DNA of 64,000 nt, taken from positions 109,673,073 to 109,737,072 of the forward strand of contig CM030363.1 of assembly GCA_017893485.1 (NCBI GenBank), read 5' to 3'. Source of the DNA: Hemerocallis citrina (Eukaryota > Streptophyta > Magnoliopsida > Asparagales > Asphodelaceae). The position numbers and the translations under genes are program-made. Numbering within the stretch: position 1 is the stretch's first letter; every line of letters starts with the position of its first letter. The notes below the pieces were generated by a model. The model was not told where the DNA came from. It saw nothing but the letters and a program-made list of their open reading frames with translations, and made no database searches. Below, piece by piece: positions 48,516-60,090 of the stretch.

Positions 48516-51500
48516 TCACACAAAGAGCTCAGGATGATCCTTCAGCATCCTCTCCTCAGATTCCCAAGTAGCCTCTTCAACCAACTGGTTTCTCCACACT
48601 AATTTGATCATCACGACTTTCTCCCGACGATCGACAATCTCAATCGGAAGCTCAATGTAACTCAGATCCAACTGCAAACCTTCCGGCACTTCAGGCAAAT
48701 GGTGACTATGATCTGGAATGTAACCTCTCAGTATAGACACATGGAAAACATTGTGCATCTGAGACAACTCTTCCGGCAACTCTAATCCGCTTCAATATCT
48801 TGTATGGGCCTATGAACCTCGGGGCCAACTTCCCACCTCTGTCGAAGCAAATCACACCCTTGCTAGGTGAAACCTTCTGAAAGACAAAGTCACCAACCTC
48901 AAACTCAAGATCCCTCCTCCGGTTGTCTGCATAACTCTTCTGCCTACTCTGAGAATCCACCAACCTCTTCTTGAACAGATCGATCTTTTCGGAGGTCTGC
49001 TGCACAATCTTAGGCCCAGACATCTGCTACTCTCCAACTTCGAACCAACAAACAGGTGTTCTGTATTTTCTGCCATACAAAGCTTCGTACGGTGCCATCC
49101 CAATACTAGTCTGAAAACTGTTGTTGCAGGCAACTCTACCAGAGCTAAATGCCTTTCCCAACTGCCTCCAAAGTCTAGTACACAACACCGATGCATATCG
49201 TCAAGAATACGGTTGACTCTCTCGGTCTGCCCATCGGTCTGAAGATGAAAAGCAGTGCTGAAATTTGTCTTGATACCCAAAGCCGTCTGAAGACTCCTCC
49301 AGAAATACAAAGTAAACCGCGCATCCCGATCAGACACAATGGTTAACGGAACACCATGAAGCCTGACGATCTCACCAACATACAGCTCAGCCAATCTGTC
49401 CATCGACGAAGTGAGTTTCATTGCCAAGAAGTAAGCGGACTTGGTTAGTCGATCGACTATGACCCAAATCGCATCATTGCCCTTAGAACTCTTGGGCTAA
49501 CCCGTGATAAAATCCATACTGATGTTATCCCACTTCCATTTCGGAATAGGTAACGGTTGCAATAGACCTTCGGGTTTCTGATTCTCGGCTTTGACCTGCT
49601 GACAAATCTCACACCTCGCCACGAACTCCGCCACATCTTGCTTCAGACTTGACCACCAAAAATGCTGCTTAATGTCCTTATACATTTTGGTACTCCCATG
49701 ATGTACAGACAAAAGAGTAGCATGTGCCTTGTGGAGGATACTCTCCCACAATTCTGCTTGATCCGGAACACACAGCCTCTCTCCAAACCACAGAACCTCA
49801 TCCCTGATCTGAAACTCGGACAACCTGCCAGCACCGAACCGCTCCTTCATCTTCTGAATCTCTGCATCTTCCTTCTAACTTGCGATAATCCTTTCGTTCA
49901 GCGTTGGTTGAAGCCTCAACTGAGCTAAAGATGATCCCAAGCCTTGCAGAACAACTTCAATACCAACCCGATCCAACTCCTCTGCCAGCTGCCTCTGAGT
50001 TGTGATCAAACTAGCCAGACCTCTCTTGCGGCTAAGTGCATCAGCAACAACATTAGTCTTACCAGGATGGTACTTAATCTCTGGACGAGTGTCCTCAAGC
50101 ACCTCCAGCCATCTCCTTTGTCTCAGATTCAGATCTTTCTGCTGATAGATGTACTTCAAGCTCTTGTGGTCCATGTACATGTTCAATTTCTCACCATACA
50201 CGTAGTGTCTCCATTGCTTCAAGGCAAGGATAATCGTAGCCAACTCCAGATCATGATTCGGATAATTCTTCTCATGCGGTCGTAGTTGCCTAGACCCATA
50301 AGAGATCACTTTTCCTTCTTGCATTAAGACACAACCAAGCACACAATGTGAAGCATCGCTGTAGACATAGTACTCAACACCTCCTCTAGGCAAAGCCAAA
50401 ATGGGAGCAGTAGTCAGCCTCTTTTTCAACTCCTGAAAGCTTACCTCGCACTGCTAGGTCCACTTGAAGTTCACATTTTTCTTGGTCAGACCAGTGAGCG
50501 GCAAGGCTATCTGAGTATAGCCCTGGATAAACCTCCTGTAGTATCCAGTTAGCCCAAGGAAACTCCTGATTTCCTTCACTGTAGTAGGCCTTGCCCAATC
50601 CTTCACCGCTTCTATCTTCTGCAGATCAGTTGTCACTCCCTCCTTAGAAAGGATGTGACCCAGGAATGCCACTTCAGATTTCTAGAAATCGCACTTGGAC
50701 AATTTGGCATACAACTCATGCTCCTGAAGCTTCCTCAAAAAACTGCTGCCAGATGCTCTGTGTTCTCCTCCTCCGACTTGGAGTACACAAGGATATCATC
50801 GATAAACACCACGACGAAAGAATCAATAAACAGTCTCAGAACTCTGTTCATCATATCCATGACAATTGTAGGTGCATTGTCACTCCGAACGGCGAAACTA
50901 AGAATTCGTAATGCCTGTGTCGAGTTTTGAACGCAGTCTTATGCACATCTTCAGCTTTCACTCAAACTTGATGGTAACCTGATCAAAGATCTATTTTGGA
51001 GAAAACAACCGCTCTGAAAACAACCGCTCCTTGTAAACGATTGAACAGGTCGTCAATTCGGGGAATAGGATACTTATTCTGAATATTGACCTTATTCAGC
51101 TCCCGGTAATCGATGCACATCCTCATCGAACCATCCTTCTTCTTTACCAAAAGCACCGTTGCACCCCATGGTGACGCATTCAGTTGAATAAAGTCGTTCT
51201 CCAACAGTACCTCAAACTGCCATTTGATCTCATCATGCTCCACTGGCACCATCCTATACGGTGCCTTAGAAATAGGTGCACTCCCTGGCTGAATAGTGAT
51301 GCTGAACTCCACATCACGATGCGGGGGTAACCCAGGCAAATCTTCCAAGAATACCATCGGGTAATCCCGAACCACAGGAATTTGCTGCACCTCCACAGGA
51401 ACATCCCTCTTGTAGATAGCTGCAACCAAACCTGAACATCTCTTCTTCCCTTGGAAAGTGACTTCAGGACCACCTGGAGCCTTCACTATTACTTCCTTGG

Positions 51501-52910
51501 TCTTACACTCGATGTTTGCACTGTACACCGACATCCAATCAATGTCGTTGATCGCATCGACTCCCAAGACATTCAGTTCGATCAGATCAATCCCAAAAAT
51601 TCTGTCTCCAATTACGATCTCACAGTCCGCATAATACCGATCAGTGGTTAGAGTCTCCCCTGATGGAGTAGCTACTGCCAAGACCTTGTCTGGAAAAACT
51701 TTCGGTTCGACTCCCAAAACTTTAGCAAACTTAGGTGATACAAAAGTGTGAGAGGATCCAGTATCAAACAAAACAACAGCTTCCTTTCCATTCAAAATAA
51801 GTTCTCATATTACATAACATACACTCGTTACATAACAGTTCACTATTAAAGTGGAAAAAGAGAAACAACAGAAAACGCTTTAAACATCCTCCCTCGTACC
51901 AGTGATGACATGATCCACCTCATCAGCGTCAGCTTCAGTCAAGGAAAATACTCGCCCCTGCTGGTACGGCTTCTTCCCAACTGCTGCATCGGTCCACTAC
52001 TGGTGATGTTCTACGGCTTAGGGCACTGAGACTTGTAATGTCCCGTCTCACCACAGTTGAAGCAAGTCACCACAGGAGGTCTCACCCAATTGTTTCCGGG
52101 TTTCCCAGCTATGTTGACAGCATTTGCTCCCGTTGGTTTGAACCTCTAGGCTGGCGGATGTCCCCTGAAGTTGCCAGAAACTACGGGCCTCTTCCCAACA
52201 TTCCAGTTGGTCCTTCGATTCTAAACAGCATGGAACTGCTCCATGTCTGCCTCAGTGGCTGCCACTCGTTTGACCAGCTTGTCAAACCTCCTGATACCGA
52301 GGGATATCATTCTGGATCTCAGTCTTGGCCTCAAACCATGCTCGAACATTCGAGCCTTTTTCGCCTCGTCCATCACCAGTTAGGGCGCATACCTCGAGAG
52401 CTGAGTGAACCTTGTCTCATACTCCCTAACCGACATGCAGCCCTGCTGCAGTGCCAGAAACTCCATGGCCTTCTTCTCCTGGAGGTCTGAGGGAAAATAA
52501 TGACTACGGAATTCCTCCAAGAATTCATCCCAGCCAAGTACCAAGTCCCCCATCGTCCACTTCATCGACTGCCACCACACCGCCGCATCCTTCTCGAACT
52601 GCAGCGCCGCCAACTTCACCTTGCCGCCCTCCGGAGTCTCTAAGACTTTGAAGATAGTCTCTACCTGTCAGATCCAATTGTCAGCCGCTTCAGGGTCTAA
52701 CTTCCCCTCAAACACCGATGGTTTCATCCGCTTGAATGATTTTACGAGTTTGATTGCTTCGGGTACGGGATTCGCAGGTACCCTTCCTTGATTCTGATTC
52801 ATGGCAATGGCATTGAGTGTCTGATAGAACCTCGCTAGTTCTGTTTCCATGTCCAGACCTTCAACATTTTGTGCTCCTCTTCTAGTCATATTCTGATGCA
52901 AAAGATCCAT
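48516..52910 (-). pseudogene. Gag-pol of chromovirus B
   Basis: Minus strand from ATG 52910. Gag: 81 residues to a TGA (52670), then readable to 52380. The zinc knuckle CFNCGETGHYKSQC is intact (about 52066-52024). Protease [11 protein letters not shown] opens the 270-residue frame 51795-50983, which runs into RT ([15 protein letters not shown]). RT then has TGA stops where arginine and another codon are expected (about 50980), a one-base loss near 50880 and an intact FIDD (about 50797-50786). RNase H (50429-49875) has [10 protein letters not shown] and VVADALSRK. Integrase spans 49850-48852 with CEICQQ, SMDF, SDRDARF and QTDGQTERVN. The GPY block IGPYKIL is at about 48815, and the chromodomain-like end ATWESEERML is near 48560. 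Cannot make an intact polyprotein. Confidence 0.93.
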
Positions 52911-53033
52911 TAAATTCGAAGTATAATCATGAATTTTAAATCAACTTTTCCATTTCATTGAATTTCAACTTTATACATTCGAATTTAAAACATTTCTAAC
53001 ATCAAAATGAAAACAATAAGAAGAGACAACAGT

Positions 53034-53441
53034 CTAGTTCCTACGGTTCCTCTTGGCTCCTCGTAGCTCTTCCCGTAGTTGCTCCACTTCTTCCTTCAAT
53101 ACATCATTCATGTTTTTCCTCTTCTCGAGTTCCCAAACACGATGATTGAGAATTGCAATATCATCCTTGCGCTTCGCCAACAGAGTCTCCAGTAGCCCGA
53201 TTCTCTCCCGTTGAGTCTCTACCTTCCTCTGAAGAGACACAATGAGATTACTCGGAACTAGTTCTTCCTTATCAGAAGAATAATCAGATGAATCCGGAGG
53301 TGGAGTGATCTCTCGAGACTTCGGCCATTCCTCTTCAAATTCATCAGGATCTTCCTCGTCTGAATTAGCTTGCCCGGGGTAGTAACCTTCCTCAATGATG
53401 AGCCAGTTATCATCTCCAGCTGGGTCGAAGTGGTCCGCCAT
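53034..53441 (-). CDS. Leader ORF (ORF0) upstream of gag, 135 residues, intact
   Basis: The only undamaged frame of its size in element B. Start MADHFDPAGDD at 53441; a longer start 12 codons upstream is less likely because element A1 shares the sequence from this methionine. Residues about 20-60 are acidic and Ser/Pro-rich. Residues about 70-128 form a predicted coiled coil with leucine-spaced heptads (LQRKVETQ..., LLETLLAKR, VLKEEVEQLREEL), then a basic tail (KRNRRN). TAG stop at 53036-53034. It lies 123 bp upstream of the gag ATG. I know no named function. It may act in RNA or particle assembly, or be a split gag N-terminus. Confidence 0.65.
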   Translation of the reverse strand: MADHFDPAGDDNWLIIEEGYYPGQANSDEEDPDEFEEEWPKSREITPPPDSSDYSSDKEELVPSNLIVSLQRKVETQRERIGLLETLLAKRKDDIAILNHRVWELEKRKNMNDVLKEEVEQLREELRGAKRNRRN

Positions 53442-53584
53442 CTTAGGGAAAGGAGAAGAAAGGCATAAATCATAGAGCAATACAAATGCAAGTGACTTAC
53501 ATTTAAATCTCTAGACTCAACACATGCCCTAATGTCCACTTCTAGGGTGTCGTTCCTTATAAATTTGTACTACTTGAAAGCGTG

Positions 53585-53597
53585 GCTCTGATACCAC
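53585..53597 (-). other. Primer-binding site of element B, initiator tRNA-Met
   Basis: The minus strand reads TGGTATCAGAGCC, a perfect match. It is near the 5' LTR end at 53600 and has the same arrangement as in element A1. Confidence 0.93.
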
Positions 53598-53599
53598 TC

Positions 53600-56500
53600 T
53601 GTAACACTCAGAATTCCAAAATGCAATTGAATTCAAAATTCCACAGGATCTTTACACTTCTTTCGTACAATTTTACAAGGAAATAAAGAACTTTTGTTAC
53701 ATCAAAGTTTACAATTACATTACATATTTATAGCGGAAGCAAATTACAACAATGTACATAAATTGAAATGTATAACACTTGAATCATTCTTTAATCAGCA
53801 TGCATTCTTTAGTCTTGTTAACCACTTTATCCCGCATAGAAACTGTGGGCGCGTCAGTTACTTACAACCGACAAAATATTATACACAGCTATCCTCTCTA
53901 TGCCGAAAACAGTATAACGATTCTCAAATACTTAAACATTCACAAACTTGATCACAAACCGAACTACAAGGGGCTATCCTATAGATGCCGTGTTGTGCGG
54001 TGCACTTAGTCCTTAATGCAGTTATGTATATTATATGACACTAATGCGTACTTATTCAGATTCTATGAATCCCATACTACATGGGACTAAGGGCAAGCCC
54101 TTAAACGTTCTTCATCTTGTAGGGTTCAATCCCTCGTCATGACTTAAACTACTTCAGTAACTACGATAAGTATCCTAGATGTTCTATGAGTACGAGCTCA
54201 TGTCCAGACAGCTTGGAGGGGAATCCTATGTCATGCCACGATGCATCGTGAAGAACCTATGGACAATTCAGCCTCTGTCATGGGACAAGACACCACTCGC
54301 AGTCACCAAACACCCCACGAGCGTCGCCTGCGGTAAAGACTCCTGAAGACATATCCACGTCATGTCACGACGCATCATGAAGACAGTCTGTGAATACTCT
54401 CACACCGTAGCTCCGAGGCCCTCATACTTGTGTTTTTCTCTTATTTTCATCACGTCTTCACTATGTATCCAGTCCTTAGTTATTTGAATCATGAACAAAA
54501 ATAATTCTCTATAGTTAGCCCTTCCACTATACCAGTCTCAACCATTTATATCACATGACCCAAATCTTGGTCGTTTCATTTCAACATATTTCATTTCATG
54601 CCGGTATGAGACTTAGCTACACTCTAGTTCTCAATTTCAATTCATAATTACAATATTTGAGTTCTCATACTCATAAGTTCTTTTTCTCAATTAACATGAT
54701 TTCCATTCTTTCCAATAATTCAATGTTCCAATTCAATTCATAACAATCTCATTCAAGCACAATACGTCTTAGTTTCCGTACTAATATTTCTTTTTCTCCA
54801 AATTTCAAAAATCATATTTCTCATTTAATTTCCAAAGTATATATTACCCAAAATAATAACAAAATCCATAATGAACACACTTCAAGTTCTTTTTACACAA
54901 AATCCCCTTTTATAAATTTAGTATAACTCAAAAGTCACTTTTATACTTGTACTTGTGCAAAATATCGATTTTTTATAAGGTTCTACTCAATTTTTCCTCT
55001 CACGCTATTTAAATCAAGTCGAAATAGTGTACAATTATTTTCAAGAAGTCTACATATTTTTATAACAATTACAGGATTTTTCCCCGAATTTTTAAAGTCA
55101 CAAATCCCAAAAAAAAACTTAAAAAGAAACAAAATTTTCAATTTTGCTGAGTTCGAGAATCGAACCAGTGACCACAGACTAAGCCAGCACACGCACTAAC
55201 CAAAGGGACAGAGCGCAACCACGTCACAAAGACGGTTCGGATTCATATGAGTCCGATCTCGAGTTCGGATTTTTCCCAAAAGAAAGTAAAATGAAAAAGT
55301 CTCTTGTTCGGTTTCGAACCTGAGACCAAGGCCAGAACCCACGCTATAGTAAGTGCGCCCAACACACCCACTAACCAATTAGGCTAAGTGGCCAACTGAT
55401 ATGAATTGGGTTTTTAGGGGGTTTGACCTTAGTTTCGGTTCATTCGAACTTTTATAAAAAAAATAACTAATTTTAATTCCGTTTCTTCTCCATTTTCTTT
55501 CAAAAATTCCAGAACATAACTTTTATACATTTCTAACATATCAGTAAATTAAATCTTGATTTTTGACATAAAAACATCACTTTTTCTATTTGACTACAAA
55601 TTTGTCTACAATTTCAAATAGGTACAACCAAAATCGTTTCTTTTGTAAATTGGCATTTAAACTTCTTGCATTTCCTTCTTATTATGACTATTAATATTAC
55701 TTAATTAATTCAGTAACAAAAATCCATCTTTTCTCATTTTTAACCATTGAAATAGCAAATTCACCACTAAGCATGATTAACATTTCAATCCAATTAAGCA
55801 TACAATCATGTCTCCTTGAAATAGCACAATCATCAATTAAAGCATGGTAGAAATGTTAAAATTAAACTAACTATCAAAATTTGCAACTAATTATCAATCT
55901 TTTCACATACAATCAAGCATTATAAATTGTCTTATTCTTATAACATATGGCTAGAATAACTATGTCTCTTTTCAAATGCATCAATCATACTCTAGCATGA
56001 ACCTAGTTAGAAGTGTAAGAGAATCACCCACCTTTGATGGAGATAAAAACAAACAAACTCCTAATGAATTGCTACAACGATCGAGCGAAGCCGTTTCCTC
56101 CTAGATCAAGCCACCAAAAAGCTTCTCCTCCTAATGATGCCGCAACCCGAGCCTTGCCCCCTAGTGTAGTCCGGCCTCCTCCTTGGATGAAGAACAAAAT
56201 AGCACACAATCTCACAACTCCTCAATCTTTTGTCTCACTCAAATTACTTCTCTTTCTTTTCTTTCTAGTCTTTACTTTCAAAAATTCTAAGTGTGAGAAT
56301 GAAGAGTATAGGGTGGGGTATTTACACAATTTTTGGGGTGAATGTAGGGCCAGGATGTGATCAAATGGTCAAAGATCAATGGTCTAGATGAACTAGGGAG
56401 TTATAAAAACTACCCATGATACACAACCACCTCTCCACCACTTCCATCTCTCCCACATCCCTCCACAATCCGGCCTAGGTAAAGGTGTGCAATGCACACC

Positions 56501-56863
56501 CTAGTGCTTGCACGTGCCAACTAGTACCCCCTCCTTGCAAGTGTACATGTGCATAAAAATTTATTTGTTCATGGAAAAAAGTCTACAATACAAGTTAAAT
56601 TGTTTTAAAAGAGAAATAAGTTAAATGGGCTCACTAATGGGCCAATTTAACCATGGGATTAAAATAATTAATTAATAAAGTGGGCTTAAAAGACAATTTG
56701 GGCTTTAGATTTTAGTTAGGCTTTTAAAAAAAAAAATTTGGGAAAAAATAAGGGAGAACAAATACTATAAAAATATTTTATACGAAAAATTATACAAATA
56801 AAATCATACGTGCAAAACACGTAAAATCATAAAAATCTCATAAATCAAATCTAGGGTGTTACA
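53600..56863 (-). repeat. 5' LTR of element B (3264 bp)
   Basis: Ends tgtaacactc (53600) and gtgttaca (56863). On minus: CACGTG (56516-56511), degraded TATA (56326-56319), donor-like AAAG|GTGGGT (intron side 56031), tRNA-like modules (55386-55310 and 55205-55156). The acceptor-like site is mutated to TATGCGG at about 53832. Two copies of a TCACGATGCATCGTGA-like palindrome lie near 54240 and 54365. Confidence 0.95.
55156..55386 (-). other. Pair of tRNA-like modules in 5' LTR of element B
   Basis: First (sense order): A box TAGCCTAATTGG (55386-55375) and B box GGTTCGAAACC (55320-55310), 54 nt apart. Second: A-box-like TTTGGTTAGTG (55205-55195) and B-box-like GGTTCGATTCT (55166-55156), 28 nt apart. 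The 3' LTR carries the same pair (about 46920-46690) with the second B box decayed to GGTTTGATTCC. Confidence 0.55.
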
Positions 56864-56868
56864 TTAAA

Positions 56869-57500
56869 GTCACCACAAAAGAGCCAAAACCCATGAATGT
56901 TGTTTTGGAAGGAATTAAATTCGTTCCAGAAAAGGTTGCGCCTATTGGCAGAAGATGGACCAAACACGGAGACAACTGTGAGACTACAGTTGAATTCATG
57001 CCATGTAGAACAACAATACGAAAAACGTTAAACGATGAACAGATATGAAAGAAAAGCGGGACTCCTTGAAGCCAAAAAGGATACCCCCACGTGTATCAGT
57101 CGCATTAAAAGGGATCCAATTGGTGATTAACGAACCTCCAATGGCTCGAAGGAGAGTGGTGGAAGTAGAATCTAACTTGGATTCCTCAATGGAGACCAAA
57201 TGACAATGGGAGGAAGAAATATGGTGGAGAAGAGCTTGTTGTTTGGACAGGCAGTGAAGACACCGAATGTTCCAAGAGAGACTAATCATGAGCGCGATTG
57301 AATTCGAAAGCTCTGGAGATTTCTTGTCTGCGAATGTTTTCGAATTCCAAAAAGTGGGAAGAATCTACCACAAACCCCATACTAGTAGCAAGGTCTAACA
57401 TGTCTAGATTAGACAAAGAGTCAAAGTGAACTTGGTAGACGGATCCAAGGGGTAAAGGCTTCAAGCCCTTAGAGACAAGGGGAGGGATATCCAAGTTACG
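56869..57500 (-). pseudogene. LINE ORF2 endonuclease, N-terminal part
   Basis: Minus strand from about 57289: SLSWNIRCLH block, then IEESKLDSTS with the catalytic glutamate, later a region ending CGDFN, where element B is inserted. It continues at 41827. This is the apurinic-like endonuclease that opens L1 ORF2. A short frame (57494-57282) just upstream may be the ORF1 C-terminus or ORF2 start. Confidence 0.82.
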
Positions 57501-57809
57501 GTATGAGCAGCAAGGGAAGCTTTCGACTCGGAAGAAAAGAGATTATTATGTTTTACCCTGATACGAGAGCTAGAACGTATGATAATAGGAGTCAATTTGT
57601 GAATCGAAGAGTGAGGAAGACAGGCAAATTTAGATTCGACTGGGGATGTAATAGCCTAAACCTGACCAGTTTGCACCGACAGTCTATTAGAGACTGAGGC
57701 ATCAGAGCATGGTTGAAAGGAGGATAGGGAAGACGAAGTAGAGGAGTATATCTTTGAAGAAAATAGCAAATATCTCATCAACAGTTAAATTTCAACATAG
57801 TTCTAATAA
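57501..57809 (-). pseudogene. LINE ORF1 C-terminal remnant / 5' end
   Basis: Low-confidence minus-strand coding with Ser/Arg-rich residues up to about 57700, then AT-rich sequence to the right target duplication (57810). Probably a 5'-truncated ORF1. Confidence 0.4.
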
Positions 57810-58003
57810 GTTGCATTTTACACCCCCATTAATAATTATTTTTCAACATATACTAATGGAAACATGGACTTTTATTTACAACTAATTATTGCTTTACTAT
57901 TCAAACTTGAGCTACATAATTATTGTTTTACTGTTTACAAGACTTTCATATGCTGGATCGTTCCGAAGACGTGTCGTAGGCCTGTACCCACGGGAAAATC
58001 TAG

Positions 58004-58244
58004 TGAATAAATAAATTTGGATTCATAAAAAGCTTATTTGGGGATATCAATGCACAATTTTGAATAGGATGAACAATAATTTTCAACGAAAAAATTAAAT
58101 AGATTGGGAGACAAAAATTTAGTTGAAGGTAAATAATAAATTCTATTATTAGAAAATCAAGTTACAGGGGTTCAGAAGAAATGAAGAAGAAACAAATAAA
58201 TAATAATACCCTAAAAAATACAATAACTGAAAACAGGGGTTACA
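58004..58244 (-). repeat. 5' LTR of element C, right arm
   Basis: Resumes the C LTR after the Helitron ('tgaataaataaa') and ends aggggttaca at 58244 before CATAT. It aligns with 29533-29773 of the 3' LTR. Confidence 0.9.
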
Positions 58245-58249
58245 CATAT

Positions 58250-59051
58250 ACAAACACACACTCAATCATTATCATAAAAACAAAACTATGGTAATATTGC
58301 ATAATCTACTTTATATTTACCACAATACAAACGAATCAGATTTTTCCATTCGATAAATATTCTCAAAAACATCATATAAATACTTAACTCTTTTCTCTTT
58401 TCTTAACACCAATAACTCCATTTATATATATTCTTTATACTCCTTTATTAATACTCCATATATAAATATTCTCACAAAACATCAAATAAATACTGAACTC
58501 CTTTCTTAACACTAGTAACTCCATATATATATTCTTTATACTCCTTTATTTATTACACAATTACTTTATTTTACTCCTTTCAGTGCCCACACAACTGACC
58601 TCCTCGTACAACACAAGGATCTCTGTGCCCCCCCTCCCCCCCTCCCGTACACTTCAATCCCACAAACCCACCATTTCACCCAGATCCAGGTGTCCTACAT
58701 CTATCATTTGTGGGCTGGACTGAAAGTGTGGTTGCGCGCTTGTCCAACAAAGACTAAAGCCAAAAAACAAGTAAAAACAAGTATAATACGTGGATTGCTG
58801 CCACATAAGTCTTATGCATCCGAGGCTACGTCTTCCTCCTGGACCTATACCAGCGAGGGAAACCCCTCCCAGGTCCATCCTAGGGTATCTGCTCTTCCAG
58901 GTCTATCTTGAGGTATCTACTCTATTCCCAGGTTCATCCTAGAGTACCTATAACTCCTGTTCCCGGGGGTATCCTGAGCCTGTGGAGTCTAGCCCAAACC
59001 CCTGGGAGATTGTGCGGCACTACAATATTAAATTATCTCCTTTATATCTCC

Positions 59052-59105
<54 letters not shown>

Positions 59106-60057
59106 TTTATAACACAAATTTCTCCTTTATGATATAATTTCTTCTTATAACATAAATATATATAACTCCATTAATTTCATAAGCATATACAAGCCATTAA
59201 TATCATACATATGATTGCACAACTCCATAAATATACAATCATTTTAATCTCTCACAGGCATTTCATCGAACGCCTAGCATGCACACGATACATGTACGGC
59301 CTCCGATTCTTCTAACTCGGTTTTATGTCCAACAAAATCTTCCAAAAATTATTCTAAATTATTTCTCATAACTTACAGGGATTTTTACTATCAATTTGCA
59401 TCAATTACTACTCCTATTATGTTTTAATTACTAAGCCAACACCCTAACTATTTTTTGTTTTAATTTCTATCTCCTAAATGCAAAATCTATCACTTCTAAT
59501 GTAAAGAAATTCACCTATTCTCCTTACTACATCATTTCATAGCTAAAAAATTGCAAATCATATAATCGCATACAATTTAAATAAAATCCAACTCATCGTA
59601 CAATTGATGATCCCAAAAATCAACACCGTAGCGTTGAAGAGCACCCTCCAATTAGTAAGAACCCCTAAAAATTATTTGGAGATAGGTGGAAATTTGAGGG
59701 GAATGAAAAACCCTAAGGTTGGTCGAAGGTGGGTTTCAGCCAGGTCAGTTCTGGTCGGCAGAAAAGAAAAAGAGAGGAAGAAATGAATGGAAAGAAGAAA
59801 GATATATGTGTAAATAAATAAATTGGAAAATTAAGTATAAACCCCTCTTAGACCAAACATTTATTATAATGCCCTCCTAATTTATTATTTGCAATAAATT
59901 CCTATAAAATTCACTCCACCATAAATCTAAGTAGCACCAGAATATAAAGGAAAATAAAATTACATCTTTATGCATAATAATCATAACAATCAAAAAAATT
60001 ACTTGAAAGATAAATATAAACGAATAATTTGTTGTTATAAAATAAACGGATGTTACA
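58250..60057 (-). repeat. 3' LTR of element D, right arm
   Basis: Ends acggatgttaca at 60057, so the minus strand starts TGTAACATCCG. It contains three copies of a 28-31-bp minisatellite around 'ccaggtccatcctagggtat' (about 58868-58950), a long (AT)n run (about 59054-59104), a C-rich tract (58626-58645), and a donor-like ATAG|GTGAAT (intron side 59514). No coding. Confidence 0.8.
59054..59104. repeat. (AT)n microsatellite, about 25 units
   Basis: Uninterrupted alternating TA inside the LTR of element D. Likely length-variable. Confidence 0.95.
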
Positions 60058-60090
60058 ATATACATACTTCAAAACAAGCTCGTCATCGAA

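Larger units (their letters stand above)
41828..56863 (-). mobile_element. Chromovirus B, full length (15.0 kb with insert), TSD TTAAA
   Basis: Starts tgtaatacccc (41828), ends gtgttaca (56863), flanked by TTAAA (41823-41827 and 56864-56868). It lies inside the LINE endonuclease codons for the GDFN motif. Layout on minus: 5' LTR 56863-53600, PBS, leader ORF, gag, pol with chromodomain, polypurine tract, 3' LTR 48412-41828. Chromodomain, iMet primer and 3.3-kb LTRs suggest the Tekay/Del clade. A hand count of the first roughly 415 bp of the two LTRs gives about 23 differences. Confidence 0.95.
37751..57809 (-). mobile_element. L1-type LINE in the Helitron, TSD GTTGCATTTT, split by element B
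   Basis: Poly-T at 37751-37757 is the plus-strand view of the poly(A) tail. The candidate target duplication GTTGCATTTT occurs at 37745-37754 and 57810-57819, its T-part merging with the tail. Without element B the LINE is about 5 kb, containing the C-terminal part of ORF1 and all of ORF2 with stops, so probably 5'-truncated. Confidence 0.85.
37466..58003 (+). mobile_element. Non-autonomous Helitron (about 480 bp itself) hosting a LINE
   Basis: Inserted between A (37465) and T (58004) of LTR C with no target duplication: the uninterrupted 3' LTR copy reads 'gagaataaataaa' across the site. The 3' end is CTAG (58000-58003), preceded by a 5-bp hairpin (CCTGT/ACGGG, 57981-57994, loop ACCC). The 5' end begins TGTATATAATAAAAC, one base from the usual TC start. 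Own sequence is 37466-37744 and 57810-58003. No Rep/helicase coding. It includes a (TC)n(AC)n microsatellite (about 37626-37670). Confidence 0.85.
26760..58244 (-). mobile_element. Chromovirus C, full length, TSD CATAT, heavily nested
   Basis: A complete but dead Ty3/gypsy chromovirus. 3' LTR 26760-29773, gag-pol 29866-34491, PBS near 34650, and 5' LTR in two arms (34672-37465 and 58004-58244). Flanking CATAT (26755-26759 and 58245-58249) matches exactly across 31 kb, proving the two ends belong together. The 5' LTR is split by a Helitron. By a rough hand count over about 430 bp the two LTRs differ at about 10% of sites. Confidence 0.9.
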
